From: CAZFXZ01 sp964523165
GTDB taxonomy: Bacteria > Patescibacteriota > Patescibacteriia > JACRDY01
Reading direction: 5' to 3'
Assembly (NCBI GenBank): GCA_964523165.1
Contig: CAZFXZ010000014.1
Coordinates: 1-16,331, forward strand
Length of the DNA stretch: 16,331 nt
Under the pieces are notes generated by a model. That model was not told the origin of the DNA. It worked only from the letters and a program-made list of their open reading frames with translations, and searched no databases. The translations under genes were made by a program, and so were the position numbers. Below are positions 6,276 to 13,439 of this stretch, piece by piece; positions within the stretch are counted from its first letter, which is position 1; the number at the start of each line of letters is the position of its first letter.

Positions 6276-6464
6276 GTCATTTCGAATTCCTCACAATTCT
6301 TTCCACTTCGTCATTTCGAATCCCTCACGAAGTGAGGGTGAGAAATCTATTAGCAATAGGAAGGAACAGATTTCTCACCGCCTAGCGGCGGTTCGAAATG
6401 ACAGGGGGGGGTAAAAACGGCGGTTCGAAATGACGAAAAAGAAGAACGGCGAATCGAAATGACA
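6275..6464. mobile_element. Nested MITE-like TGTCATTTCGA elements upstream of clpP
   Basis: Left-end copies of TCATTTCGAA lie near 6277 and 6311; right-end inverted copies (TTCGAAATGAC or TCGAAATGAC) lie near 6392, 6424 and 6453. The core contains GGTGAGAAATCT with its perfect inverse AGATTTCTCACC (stem around 6338-6379) and a CCGCC/GGCGG hairpin. It looks like insertions within insertions, all non-coding. Confidence 0.75.
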
Positions 6465-6476
6465 TTGTAAGGGCCA

Positions 6477-6505
6477 TTGATTTTTTTCCTTCATTCATCT
6501 ATCCT
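6477..6505 (+). promoter_or_regulatory. Promoter of clpP, predicted leaderless
   Basis: TTGATT (6477-6482), 17 bp, TATCCT (6500-6505). Six bases separate the -10 box from the ATG at 6512, so transcription should begin at or next to the start codon. Confidence 0.6.
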
Positions 6506-6511
6506 CATGAT

Positions 6512-7099
6512 ATGCCTTACTTAATCCCCACAGTTATCGAAAAGTCTAATTTTGGCGAACGCGCCTATGACATTTATTCCCGTCTTTTAAAAGAACGGAT
6601 TATTTTTCTTGGTTCGCCAATCGACGACGGTGTGGCCAATACCGTTATCGCTCAATTGTTGTTTTTGGCCTCCGAAGATGACAAGAAAGATATTAAACTT
6701 TATATCAACAGCCCCGGTGGTTCAGTCACGGCCGGTATGGCTATTTACGACACCATGCAGCATGTTAAATGTGATGTCAGTACGATTTGTCTGGGTATGG
6801 CTGCTTCAATGGCCGCGACTTTACTAACGGCCGGCACGGCGGGTAAACGTTTTGCTTTGCCCAACGCTGAAATCATGATCCATCAAGTCATGGGTGGGGC
6901 CGAAGGTCAGGCCAGCGATGTTAAAATCAGGGCCGAACGTATTTTAAAAATCAAAGATAATTTAAATAAAATTTTGGCCAAACACACCGGCCAACCTTTG
7001 AAGCAAATTGAAAAAGATACTGATCGCGATTATTTCATGTCGGCTGACGAAGCTAAAAAATACGGCCTGATCGACAAGATCATCGCTGGACAAAAATAA
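6512..7099 (+). CDS. clpP: ATP-dependent Clp protease proteolytic subunit
   Basis: The 195-residue protein is full length for ClpP. The serine-protease triad is clear: Ser99 in GMAASMAA, His124 in MIHQVMGG and Asp173 in TDRDYFMSADEA. The start MPYLIPTVIEKSNFGERAYDIYSRLLKERIIFLG-type block is typical, here beginning at Met 6512. ClpP forms a double heptamer that degrades proteins fed to it by a Clp ATPase in the cytoplasm. No ATPase gene is adjacent; the next gene is an unrelated orphan. There is no SD; the promoter at 6477-6505 implies a leaderless message. MITE-like repeats fill the upstream space. Confidence 0.97.
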   Translation: MPYLIPTVIEKSNFGERAYDIYSRLLKERIIFLGSPIDDGVANTVIAQLLFLASEDDKKDIKLYINSPGGSVTAGMAIYDTMQHVKCDVSTICLGMAASMAATLLTAGTAGKRFALPNAEIMIHQVMGGAEGQASDVKIRAERILKIKDNLNKILAKHTGQPLKQIEKDTDRDYFMSADEAKKYGLIDKIIAGQK

Positions 7100-7116
7100 A
7101 CCGAATAATTTTTTTC

Positions 7117-7145
7117 TTGACTTTACGACTGTCGCCACTTATACT
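7117..7145 (+). promoter_or_regulatory. Strong sigma70-type promoter of the orphan gene at 7178
   Basis: TTGACT (7117-7122), 17 bp, TATACT (7140-7145). The leader from about 7152 carries the SD GGAGG at 7165-7169. Confidence 0.75.
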
Positions 7146-7177
7146 GGCGGCAGTTTTGTTTCTATGGAGGGTGTGAG

Positions 7178-7615
7178 ATGTCCTTTTTGCGAGACTGGCA
7201 AATGCCAACAGTGTATTTGCCGGATGGAGTCACGGCCTGGGTCCTGCACTGGCCGGATTTACCCGGCGATCCGCAAGTCGACCACCATACCGCTGACACG
7301 CCTTTTTTGCGCGACTGGTGGCTCGTTTGCTGGCCCAGCAGGATCGCCGATGACGTGATCCATATGGCCATCGTTGGTCGACAATTGCCGACCGCTGTGA
7401 TTGATGCCATCAAGAAAATGGTCTTTCGCTTCTGCTTGGGACCGACTGATGCCCACGATTACAGTGGGCTGGAAGTCTTGTCCGACAACGCCCCGGCCGT
7501 CTTGAATGTATTGCAAAATATTCTCGGTCGTTGGCATCACGAAATCACTGATGACGACTGGCAACGCGTCAGCCAAAAAGCCGGCGAGCACTGGTCGAAC
7601 TATCGCAAGATTTGA
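7178..7615 (+). CDS. Orphan protein, 145 aa, SD-led
   Basis: I do not recognise this protein. It is rich in Trp and His, without signal peptide or membrane segment. The motif FLRDW occurs twice (residues 3-7 and 43-47: SFLRDWQMP and PFLRDWWLV), hinting at an internal duplication. The C-terminal half looks helical (DAIKKMVFRF, VLNVLQNILGRWHHEIT, DDDWQRVSQKAGEHW). Start choice is firm: a GGAGG lies 8 bases before the ATG, downstream of a consensus promoter. The gene is monocistronic, with a terminator overlapping its stop. GC and codon use (CTG, GTC, GCC) are richer than in clpP before it. It belongs to the group of four SD-led orphans in the window. Confidence 0.8.
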   Translation: MSFLRDWQMPTVYLPDGVTAWVLHWPDLPGDPQVDHHTADTPFLRDWWLVCWPSRIADDVIHMAIVGRQLPTAVIDAIKKMVFRFCLGPTDAHDYSGLEVLSDNAPAVLNVLQNILGRWHHEITDDDWQRVSQKAGEHWSNYRKI

Positions 7616-7641
7616 CCGTCAAAAATAAATGACGGTTTTTT
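7615..7641 (+). terminator. Terminator of the 7178 gene
   Basis: ACCGTCA (7615-7621) pairs with TGACGGT (7630-7636) around an A-rich loop, followed by TTTTT; it begins on the last base of the stop codon. Confidence 0.85.
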
Positions 7642-7646
7642 ATTAC

Positions 7647-7670
7647 AAAAAACCCCGCTTAAGCGGGGTT
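7647..7670 (-). terminator. Terminator of the HU gene, overlapping its last codons
   Basis: A 20-bp perfect palindrome (7651-7670, AACCCCGC... ) is followed on the minus strand by a T run (7652-7647). The HU stop codon (7659-7661) is inside the hairpin, so the last three codons and the terminator share sequence. It lies back to back with the terminator of the convergent orphan. Confidence 0.85.
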
Positions 7671-8003
7671 GGATAGATCGGGAGTGGGTGCGACGTCGGG
7701 CGGTGTCGGAATAGGCGATGTTTGTTGTGAAGCTTTGAGTTGTTCTTTGAGCATTTTACCGGCCTTAAATTTCACGACTTTGACGGGCGGAATAACGATA
7801 CTGCCTTTGGTGCGGGGATTTACGCCTTCACGGCCCTTGCGGACGCGGGCCGAAAAAGTCCCAAAACTAGTCAATGTGACTTCACCACCGCGTTTGATTT
7901 CTTCAACAATAGTCGAGACCAAAGCATCGACTAGGGTCTCGGCGTCTTTTTTGCTAACCTGAGTTTTGTTGGCTAGGGTTTCGATTAATTGGGCTTTGTT
8001 CAT
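7659..8003 (-). CDS. hup: HU-family DNA-binding protein with proline-rich tail
   Basis: Residues 1-90 are a standard HU/IHF subunit: MNKAQLIETLANKT, SKKDAETLVDALVSTIVEEIKRGGEVTLTSFGTFSARVRKGREGVNPRTKGSI, and the DNA-arm region with PPVKVVKFKAGKMLKEQL. HU dimers bend DNA and compact the nucleoid. The final 24 residues (SPIPTPPDVAPTPDLSNPA) form an unusual Pro-rich, uncharged tail absent from minimal HU proteins. The gene follows ymdB by 33 bp on the same strand, so read-through from ymdB is possible. A hairpin GAGATT/AATCTC (8011-8025) sits just upstream of the start. No SD. Confidence 0.96.
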   Translation of the reverse strand: MNKAQLIETLANKTQVSKKDAETLVDALVSTIVEEIKRGGEVTLTSFGTFSARVRKGREGVNPRTKGSIVIPPVKVVKFKAGKMLKEQLKASQQTSPIPTPPDVAPTPDLSNPA

Positions 8004-8036
8004 ACTTTTCGAGATTAATAATCTCTAGTAGGTATT

Positions 8037-8852
8037 TTAGGCGATTTCTGTGTGGCTGTCTACCCGTTCAATGCTGACTGCTTGGCCGGTGGCCGGATCA
8101 ACCTCGATCAGGACGGCATTGATATCGCACTGACCGTGTTCGGGAATGTCGTAGGCCGTTTTGACGCCATCGACAAATCCAACCAAAAGTAGTTCACGAT
8201 CGCCACCGATAATCGAATCCGTAGCCCCGACCATGCCCAAATCTGTGACGGTGGCGGTACCTTTGTCCGAAATTTTAGCGTCAGCAGTTGGGACGTGGGT
8301 GTGAGTACCGACCACGGCTGTGACTTTGCCATCCAAAAACAAGCCCATAGCCACTTTTTCACTGGTCGCTTCACCATGAAAGTCAACGATGATGGCGGCA
8401 AATTTTTTATCTTGATGTTGATCCAATATTTCTTGAACGGCCGTAAAAGGGTTGTTGTACTTTTCGGCTTCTTTGAAAAAAATTCGGCCAATGGCATTGA
8501 TGATCAAAACCTCACCTTTGTCGGTAGGGTAAATTAAATAACCACGTCCGGCACTGCCGGCTGGAAAATTTACCGGTCTGACAATTGGATTTTTTTCATC
8601 AGCCAACAAGCTTTCGGCTTCAACTTTGCGTAAAATATGATTACCGGACGTACCGACATCCACTAGGCCGCTGATTTCACGCCAAGTCTTTTCGGTGATG
8701 CCGGTACCGTGAGCCAGATTTTCCACATTGGCAATAACGACATCGACTTTGTATTTTTTCTTAAGCTCGGGCAATTTTTTTAAAATCGCCTGTCGGCCGA
8801 TCTTGCCGATGACGTCGCCAATGGCTAGGATTTTGAGATGATTATCAAACAT
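8037..8852 (-). CDS. ymdB: YmdB-family metallophosphoesterase
   Basis: The 271-residue protein is a full-length YmdB/TIGR00282-type phosphodiesterase. Metal ligands are in place: D13 (IGDVIG), E44 (NVENLAHGTG), N71-H72 (TSGNHIL), H159 (VDFHGEATSEK), and H184 and H186 (GTHTHVPTAD), followed by TDLGMVGATDSIIGGD. Relatives hydrolyse 2',3'-cyclic nucleotides (Bacillus YmdB) and are often encoded beside RNase Y. Here rny lies upstream on the same strand, but the orphan gene at 8979 sits between them on the opposite strand. The start at 8852 is supported by a TTGTAA-N17-TATGCT promoter whose start point would fall only about 6 nt before the ATG. No SD. HU follows. Confidence 0.93.
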   Translation of the reverse strand: MFDNHLKILAIGDVIGKIGRQAILKKLPELKKKYKVDVVIANVENLAHGTGITEKTWREISGLVDVGTSGNHILRKVEAESLLADEKNPIVRPVNFPAGSAGRGYLIYPTDKGEVLIINAIGRIFFKEAEKYNNPFTAVQEILDQHQDKKFAAIIVDFHGEATSEKVAMGLFLDGKVTAVVGTHTHVPTADAKISDKGTATVTDLGMVGATDSIIGGDRELLLVGFVDGVKTAYDIPEHGQCDINAVLIEVDPATGQAVSIERVDSHTEIA

Positions 8853-8864
8853 ATTGTTGAAAAA

Positions 8865-8893
8865 AGCATAGCAAGATTTATCTTATTTTACAA
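8865..8893 (-). promoter_or_regulatory. Promoter of ymdB, near-leaderless
   Basis: On the minus strand TTGTAA (8893-8888), 17 bp, TATGCT (8870-8865). The ATG at 8852 is 12 nt past the -10 box. Confidence 0.6.
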
Positions 8894-8904
8894 TAAAAAA
8901 TATC

Positions 8905-8933
8905 TTGACATAAATTTATAATAATGATATTGT
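8905..8933 (+). promoter_or_regulatory. Promoter of the secreted orphan gene at 8979
   Basis: TTGACA (8905-8910), 17 bp, TATTGT (8928-8933). It is divergent from and 11 bp away from the ymdB -35 box. Confidence 0.65.
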
Positions 8934-8978
8934 GGGCAATCGTTCTTATCACAACCCCGACATGAAGGAGGACTTGTC

Positions 8979-9623
8979 ATGTCGAAAGCTCTGTGGTTTG
9001 CGGTGTTGGTGATTTTTTGTTTCGTCACGCCGGCCGTGGCTGACGACATTTCCGGTTTCGCCGTCCAAAAGATCATCGACGCCGGGCGTGTCACTGTGCC
9101 GGCATGTGGCAATCTCGACGAGCTGATGATGCCCGCCGAACAGTTCGGCGCCGCCGCTCACGAATGGGCGGCGCGCCAGCAGTGCGTCATGGCCAGGTAC
9201 GGCGAAGACGAGTTCGTGCTCGTCGAGTTCGTTCACGCCGTCGCCGCTCTGATCGAAGAAAACCCCAGCCAGATCCGACGTTCGCTGGGGTTGCATGATC
9301 TGCGTCCGGCCACGCTCGAGGAGATGTTGGTCTGGGCCAACTCCGTGCCGGCCCAAAAGGCGGTACGAGGAGTCTATAACGAATGGCATGACGTGGCTGT
9401 GGCCACCATCGATCACGATATTCCCTGGCGGTTGGCCAATACCCACTTCAAGGTCGCGGCGGCATATTTCTTGTGGAAGTTCGACGATGAAAAAAAAGAG
9501 ATCCCGCCTGTCCGGTCCTTCGGCGTCGATTGGACCAACTCGGTTATGCTGGGTTATCCGGCCAAGGGCTATGTCTTGGCCGTGCGCAGCGGACTTTTTG
9601 GAGAGTTCTCCAAAAAGAAATGA
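8979..9623 (+). CDS. Secreted orphan protein, 214 aa, SD-led
   Basis: I do not recognise this protein. Residues 1-21 form a signal peptide (MSKALWFAVLVIFCFVTPAVA) with an AVA|DD cleavage site by signal peptidase I; there is no lipobox. The mature part is about 193 residues, mostly helical, with two Cys residues (PACGNLDE and RQQCVMAR) that could form a disulfide outside the cell. The basic end GEFSKKK closes it. The start is firm: AAGGAGG with 7-nt spacing, in a leader from the TTGACA/TATTGT promoter. A terminator follows. It is transcribed against its neighbours and separates ymdB from rny. GC and codon use (GCC, GTC, GAC, CTC) are clearly higher than in the flanking genes, suggesting a different origin or expression regime. 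Confidence 0.85.
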   Translation: MSKALWFAVLVIFCFVTPAVADDISGFAVQKIIDAGRVTVPACGNLDELMMPAEQFGAAAHEWAARQQCVMARYGEDEFVLVEFVHAVAALIEENPSQIRRSLGLHDLRPATLEEMLVWANSVPAQKAVRGVYNEWHDVAVATIDHDIPWRLANTHFKVAAAYFLWKFDDEKKEIPPVRSFGVDWTNSVMLGYPAKGYVLAVRSGLFGEFSKKK

Positions 9624-9648
9624 AGATCTCGCATCACGTCGACTTTTT

Positions 9649-9685
9649 GGCTCTAGCGTTGATTTCAATGCCGGAGCCTTTTTTT
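9649..9685 (+). terminator. Terminator of the 8979 gene
   Basis: GGCTC (9649-9653) pairs with GAGCC (9674-9678), with an inner TTGA/TCAA stem, followed by seven T residues. Confidence 0.75.
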
Positions 9686-9692
9686 ATTTTCC

Positions 9693-9718
9693 AAAAACAC
9701 CCCGCCATAGCGAGGTGT
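9693..9718 (-). terminator. Terminator of rny
   Basis: On the minus strand ACACCTCGC pairs with GCGGGGTGT (one mismatch) around TATG, followed by a run of T (9697-9693). Confidence 0.75.
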
Positions 9719-9736
9719 TGTAGTGAAAAAGAAATA

Positions 9737-10795
9737 TTAGCGAGCGTATTCGATGACGCGTTTTTCGCGGATGACCGTGACTTTGATTTCGCCAGGATAT
9801 TTTAGCTCGGCTTCGATTTTACGGGCCACGTCATGAGCTAATTTGGTGGCGGCTAAATCATCCATAGTGTCGGGTGTGACAAAGACGCGGACTTCACGAC
9901 CGGCCTGAATGGCGTAAACTTTATCGATACCGTCAAAACCTTTGGCGATGTTTTCTAATTCTTCAAGACGTTGGACGTATTGTTCATAGCTGTCTTTGCG
10001 GGCGCCTGGTCGGGCGCCAGAAATAGCATCCGCGACTTTGACGATAACGGCTTCAAGAGTCGGCGGCTGGTCATCGTGATGATGCAAGATCGGAGCGATG
10101 ATTTCATCGGGTAAGCCGAATTTGCGCGCGATATCACGACCAATTTCCGGATGTGTGCCTTGGACTTCATGGTCAACGGCTTTGCCGATGTCGTGGAGCA
10201 AAGCGCCTTTTTTGGCAATGGTCACATCAGCGCCCAGTTGTTCAGCCAAGAGTGAAGACAAATGAGCCACTTCAATGGAGTGATTTAAAACATTTTGACC
10301 ATATGATGTGCGATATTTTAGGCGGCCGATGATTTGGACTAATTTGGGATCAAAACCGGTAATGCCCAGTTGATACAAAGCATCTTCACCGGCTTTTTTG
10401 ATATCCAAAGCCAAAGTTTTTTTGGCTTCTTCGACAGCTTCTTCAATCCGACCGGGGTGGATACGGCCGTCTTTAATCAAATTAAGCAAAGCTTGTTTGG
10501 CGATATGACGACGGATCAAACTAAAACCGGAAATCATCAAGGCATTGGGTGTGTCGTCGATGATAATTTCCGTGCCGGTCATTTGTTCGAGAGTGCGAAT
10601 GTTGCGACCTTCTTTACCGATGATCCGGCCCTTCATTTCATCATTGGGCAAATCAACGGTCGTGGTNNNNNNNNNNNNNNNNNNNNNNNNNNNNNNNNNN
10701 NNNNNNNNNNNNNNNNNNNNNNNNNNNNNNNNNNNNNNNNNNNNNNNNNNNNNNNNNNNNNNNNNNAGAGCGATAACATACGTTAAAAATTCCAT
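9737..10795 (-). CDS. rny: Ribonuclease Y, interrupted by a scaffold gap
   Basis: After the gap the protein is a textbook RNase Y: KH domain (VDLPNDEMKGRIIGKEGRNI, then IIIDDTPNALMISGF), HD domain (NHSIEVAHLSS, GALLHDIGK with catalytic His-Asp, LHHHDDQPP) and the C-terminal end GEIKVTVIREKRVIEYAR. RNase Y is the membrane-anchored endonuclease that starts mRNA decay in many bacteria. The start MEFLTYVIA at 10795 is the beginning of the expected N-terminal membrane helix. A run of exactly 100 N (10667-10766) replaces the rest of the helix and the coiled coil, which in known RNase Y comprise around 200 residues. The true gap is therefore probably longer than 100 bp, and the real protein near 500 residues. 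ymdB, a common partner, lies downstream. Confidence 0.93.
   Translation of the reverse strand: MEFLTYVIAXXXXXXXXXXXXXXXXXXXXXXXXXXXXXXXXXXTTTVDLPNDEMKGRIIGKEGRNIRTLEQMTGTEIIIDDTPNALMISGFSLIRRHIAKQALLNLIKDGRIHPGRIEEAVEEAKKTLALDIKKAGEDALYQLGITGFDPKLVQIIGRLKYRTSYGQNVLNHSIEVAHLSSLLAEQLGADVTIAKKGALLHDIGKAVDHEVQGTHPEIGRDIARKFGLPDEIIAPILHHHDDQPPTLEAVIVKVADAISGARPGARKDSYEQYVQRLEELENIAKGFDGIDKVYAIQAGREVRVFVTPDTMDDLAATKLAHDVARKIEAELKYPGEIKVTVIREKRVIEYAR
10667..10766. other. Assembly gap (100 N)
   Basis: One hundred consecutive N inside rny; a round-number placeholder typical of scaffolding, so the length is not informative. Confidence 0.98.
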
Positions 10796-11011
10796 AAAGT
10801 TGTTACTTTCTGGCTGGATAAAAGCGGTCTGACTCTGACGACAAAAAGATGGCTAACGCAAATTAGCCTTTAAAACTTGATCTTTTGGTAGTTACGCGAG
10901 TCATGGACTAAATAGGTCAAAAAAATGTCAGTGGGTTACAAGCGAAAGCTTAGCGGGACTGACAATGGCCTTTTGTTACCGGCATTTTTACCAGCCATTA
11001 TTATTCTTAAT
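10796..11011 (-). promoter_or_regulatory. Structured 5' leader of rny (candidate cis-regulatory RNA)
   Basis: The 300 bp between rny and folD hold no gene. On the minus strand the leader of about 215 nt folds as nested stems. The closing helix is GGCTGG (10996-10991) with CCAGCC (10817-10812), extended by TAAAA (10990-10986) with TTTTA (10823-10819) past one bulged T. Arm 1 is TGTCAGT (10964-10958) with ACTGACA (10932-10926). Arm 2 is TGACTC (10903-10898) with GAGTCA (10835-10830), then AAAAGAT/ATCTTTT (10886-10880, 10850-10844), then GGCTAA/TTAGCC (10868-10863, 10856-10851). The closing helix ends 16 nt before the rny ATG, with no T run, so the RNA stays attached to the message. It matches no riboswitch consensus that I know. 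Confidence 0.6.
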
Positions 11012-11017
11012 AACTTA

Positions 11018-11046
11018 ATCATAGCAGAATATCAAATATTTTTCAA
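11018..11046 (-). promoter_or_regulatory. Promoter of rny
   Basis: On the minus strand TTGAAA (11046-11041), 17 bp, TATGAT (11023-11018); start expected near 11011. Confidence 0.7.
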
Positions 11047-11073
11047 GCCCCTTTTTTATTGATGAAAAGCTGC

Positions 11074-11079
11074 TATACT
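11074..11079 (+). promoter_or_regulatory. -10 box of folD operon
   Basis: TATACT lies 16 bp before the folD ATG; a matching -35 box is not clear (T-rich at the right spacing). The leader would be only about 10 nt. Confidence 0.4.
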
Positions 11080-11095
11080 ACAAACGTATTTTTTT

Positions 11096-11938
11096 ATGAC
11101 AATCGTTGATGGTCAACAAATCGCCCAAGACGTGATCGAACGTTTGCGGGGCGATGTCGAAAATATTTTAGCTGGCGGCAAGACCATTTCGCTCGGCGTG
11201 GTTTTGGTTGGTCATGATAAGCCGTCTCAGACTTATGTCGGCCGCAAAAAGATCATGAGTGAAAAATTAGGTTTGGACTTCAAGCTTTTTACTTATCCGG
11301 CAACGATTTCCGAAGATGATTTGATTATTGAGTTGCAAAACATTCAGGGTGAAAATGATTTGTCGGGGCTGATTGTCCAGTTGCCGTTGCCCGATCACAT
11401 CAACGCCAAAGACGTTATCAATCAAATTGATCCGGAAATCGATGTCGACTGTTTGACGTTTTTTAATTTAGGCAAAGTCGTGATGGGTACGGCCAAGATT
11501 TTTCCGCCGACGCCGGCTGCTTGTTTGGAAATTTTGCGCTATCACAATGTTGATTTAACTGGTAAACATTTAGTCATCGTCGGTCGTGGGGAATTAGTCG
11601 GTAAGCCGTTGGCCGCCATGTTGGGCAATGCGCCAGCCACGGTCACGGTTTGTAATCGCTCCACGCCCGATTTGTCTGTTTATACCAAAACCGCTGACAT
11701 TATTGTGACCGGCGTTGGTAAGCATGATTTGATAACCGCTGACATGATCAAGCCCGGGGCGGTGATCATCGATGCCGGGGTCGATTTTGTCAATGATAAA
11801 ATGACCGGCGATGTGTCTTTTGACGATGTGGCCAAAACAGCCGGTCTCGTCACGCCCGTACCAGGCGGGGTTGGACCAATCACCGTTGCCAAGCTGATAG
11901 AAAATACTGTAGCCTTGGCTAAAGAAAAATTTCTCTAA
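11096..11938 (+). CDS. folD: Bifunctional methylene-THF dehydrogenase / methenyl-THF cyclohydrolase
   Basis: The 280-residue protein has all FolD marks: YVGRK with Y47 and catalytic K51, LSGLIVQLPLP, PPTPAACLEIL, the NADP-site VGRGELVGKPLA, GDVSFDDV and the C-terminal VTPVPGGVGPITVAKLIENT. It interconverts 5,10-methylene-THF and 10-formyl-THF in the cytoplasm. 10-formyl-THF is the donor for PurN, encoded further down the same strand. The usual DVDGFHP segment reads DVDCLTFF. It is followed by purF after 3 bp, an evident operon. There is no SD, and the leader is predicted to be very short. Confidence 0.96.
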   Translation: MTIVDGQQIAQDVIERLRGDVENILAGGKTISLGVVLVGHDKPSQTYVGRKKIMSEKLGLDFKLFTYPATISEDDLIIELQNIQGENDLSGLIVQLPLPDHINAKDVINQIDPEIDVDCLTFFNLGKVVMGTAKIFPPTPAACLEILRYHNVDLTGKHLVIVGRGELVGKPLAAMLGNAPATVTVCNRSTPDLSVYTKTADIIVTGVGKHDLITADMIKPGAVIIDAGVDFVNDKMTGDVSFDDVAKTAGLVTPVPGGVGPITVAKLIENTVALAKEKFL

Positions 11939-11941
11939 AAT

Positions 11942-13435
11942 ATGTGTGGCATCATCGGCCTAGTCGGCAATCAAGCAGTTAGTCCCGAATTATATGAAGG
12001 CTTGCTAGCCTTGCAACATCGTGGCCAAGATGCCGCCGGTATCTGCACTTTCAACGGTCAGTTTCACTTGCAGAAAGGTTTAGGTTTGGTCCGTGATGTT
12101 TTCAAAGAACGCGACATGATCCGCCTACAAGGCAACGTGGGCATCGGTCACACTCGTTACGCCACGGCCGGCGTCATCGGCTATGAAGAAACTCAACCCT
12201 TTTATGCTGAGTCGCCTTATGGTTTGTCGCTGGTTCACAATGGCAATATTTATAATGCCGACGAATTGCGCACCGAGCTGATAACCCGCGATCGCCGACA
12301 TATTAATTCGTCTTCCGACTCTGAAGTTTTACTTAATATTTTGGCCGACGGCTTTAGTCGCCATTGGCATCATGACGATAATTTTGTCGAAGAACTATTT
12401 GCCGCCGTCGGTAATGTTTATCGTCGCGCTAAAGGCGCTTATGCCATCGTGGCGGTTATCGCCGGCAAAGGTTTGTTGGCCTTTCGCGATCCGCATGGTA
12501 TCAGACCACTAGTCATGGGTCGGCGTCAAAAAGATTTTCAAACTGAATATATTTTTGCTTCAGAAAATACGATGTTTAACGCTTTGGGTTTTGAGTACGT
12601 GCGTGATGTCCAAAACGGCGAAGCGATTTTTATTGATAGCAAGCGCCAACTGCACAGCCAAATCATCGATCAGCGCGACTTTCGTCCCTGTTTGTTTGAA
12701 TATGTTTATTTCGCTCGACCCGACGCTATGATGAATCATGTCAGTGTTTACCGGGCCAGATTGCGCATGGGCCAAAATTTGGCTTTGAAAATCAAAAAAC
12801 AACATCCCGGCTTGCCGATTGATGTCGTCATCCCGGCCCCGTCGACGGCCAACACCGCGGCCTTATCTTGCGCTCACGAACTGGGTGTACGTTATACGGA
12901 GGGCTTAGTCAAAAATCAATTCGTCGGGCGGACATTTATCATGCCCGGCCAAGAAGTTCGCAAAAAGTCGGTCAAGCAAAAACTTTCACCAATTGAATTG
13001 GAAATGCGCGACAAAAATGTTTTGATCGTTGATGACAGTATCGTGCGCGGCAACACTTCGCAACAAATTGTCAGCTTGGTCCGCGAATCGGGGGCTAAAA
13101 ATGTTTATTTTGCCTCGGCCTCACCGCCGGTGCGTTGGCCGTGTTTGTACGGCATCGACATGCCGACGCGCAGTGAACTGATCGGCAGTCGCATGACCGA
13201 AGAAGAAATCAAAAATTATATTGGTGCCGACGCTTTGATTTATCAAGATTTAGAAGATTTGATCGAAGCGGTGACCCGCAAGGGGGAGCATAATATTGAT
13301 CGACCTTGTACGGATTGTTTTGACGGCAATTATCCGACCGGCGATATCGATGAAGAATTGTTGAAAAAATTTGAGGAGCAACGTTTGGCGGAAAAAAATA
13401 GCAGTCAACAGCTTAATGAACACGTCATGTTTTGA
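11942..13435 (+). CDS. purF: Amidophosphoribosyltransferase
   Basis: The 497-residue protein catalyses the first committed step of purine synthesis (PRPP plus glutamine to phosphoribosylamine). Cys2, right after the initiator Met, is the Ntn glutaminase nucleophile (MCGIIGLVG); there is no propeptide. Other glutaminase marks are ALQHRGQDAAG, GHTRYAT and VHNGNIYN. The phosphoribosyltransferase domain carries VLIVDDSIVRGNT (360-372), the PRPP loop. The segment IPAPSTANTAA and the Cys-rich end RPCTDCFDGNYPTG are typical. It starts 3 bp after folD, without an SD, so translation is probably coupled. purD follows beyond a repeat-filled space of 224 bp. Confidence 0.96.
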   Translation: MCGIIGLVGNQAVSPELYEGLLALQHRGQDAAGICTFNGQFHLQKGLGLVRDVFKERDMIRLQGNVGIGHTRYATAGVIGYEETQPFYAESPYGLSLVHNGNIYNADELRTELITRDRRHINSSSDSEVLLNILADGFSRHWHHDDNFVEELFAAVGNVYRRAKGAYAIVAVIAGKGLLAFRDPHGIRPLVMGRRQKDFQTEYIFASENTMFNALGFEYVRDVQNGEAIFIDSKRQLHSQIIDQRDFRPCLFEYVYFARPDAMMNHVSVYRARLRMGQNLALKIKKQHPGLPIDVVIPAPSTANTAALSCAHELGVRYTEGLVKNQFVGRTFIMPGQEVRKKSVKQKLSPIELEMRDKNVLIVDDSIVRGNTSQQIVSLVRESGAKNVYFASASPPVRWPCLYGIDMPTRSELIGSRMTEEEIKNYIGADALIYQDLEDLIEAVTRKGEHNIDRPCTDCFDGNYPTGDIDEELLKKFEEQRLAEKNSSQQLNEHVMF

Positions 13436-13439
13436 CCCA

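Noticed and set aside
6391..6403. Second tRNA T arm (GGTTCGAAATG)
   Set aside because: It is the end of the MITE-like repeat; no acceptor helix or other arms surround it.
9295..9805. Overlapping arginine-rich open frames on the plus strand in and after the 8979 gene
   Set aside because: They are off-frame shadows of a GC-rich gene; they lack an SD and family features, and run through its terminator.
11041..11095. ZTP or THF riboswitch upstream of folD
   Set aside because: The predicted folD leader is about 10 nt, and the upstream stems belong to the rny message on the other strand; no consensus motif of either riboswitch was seen.
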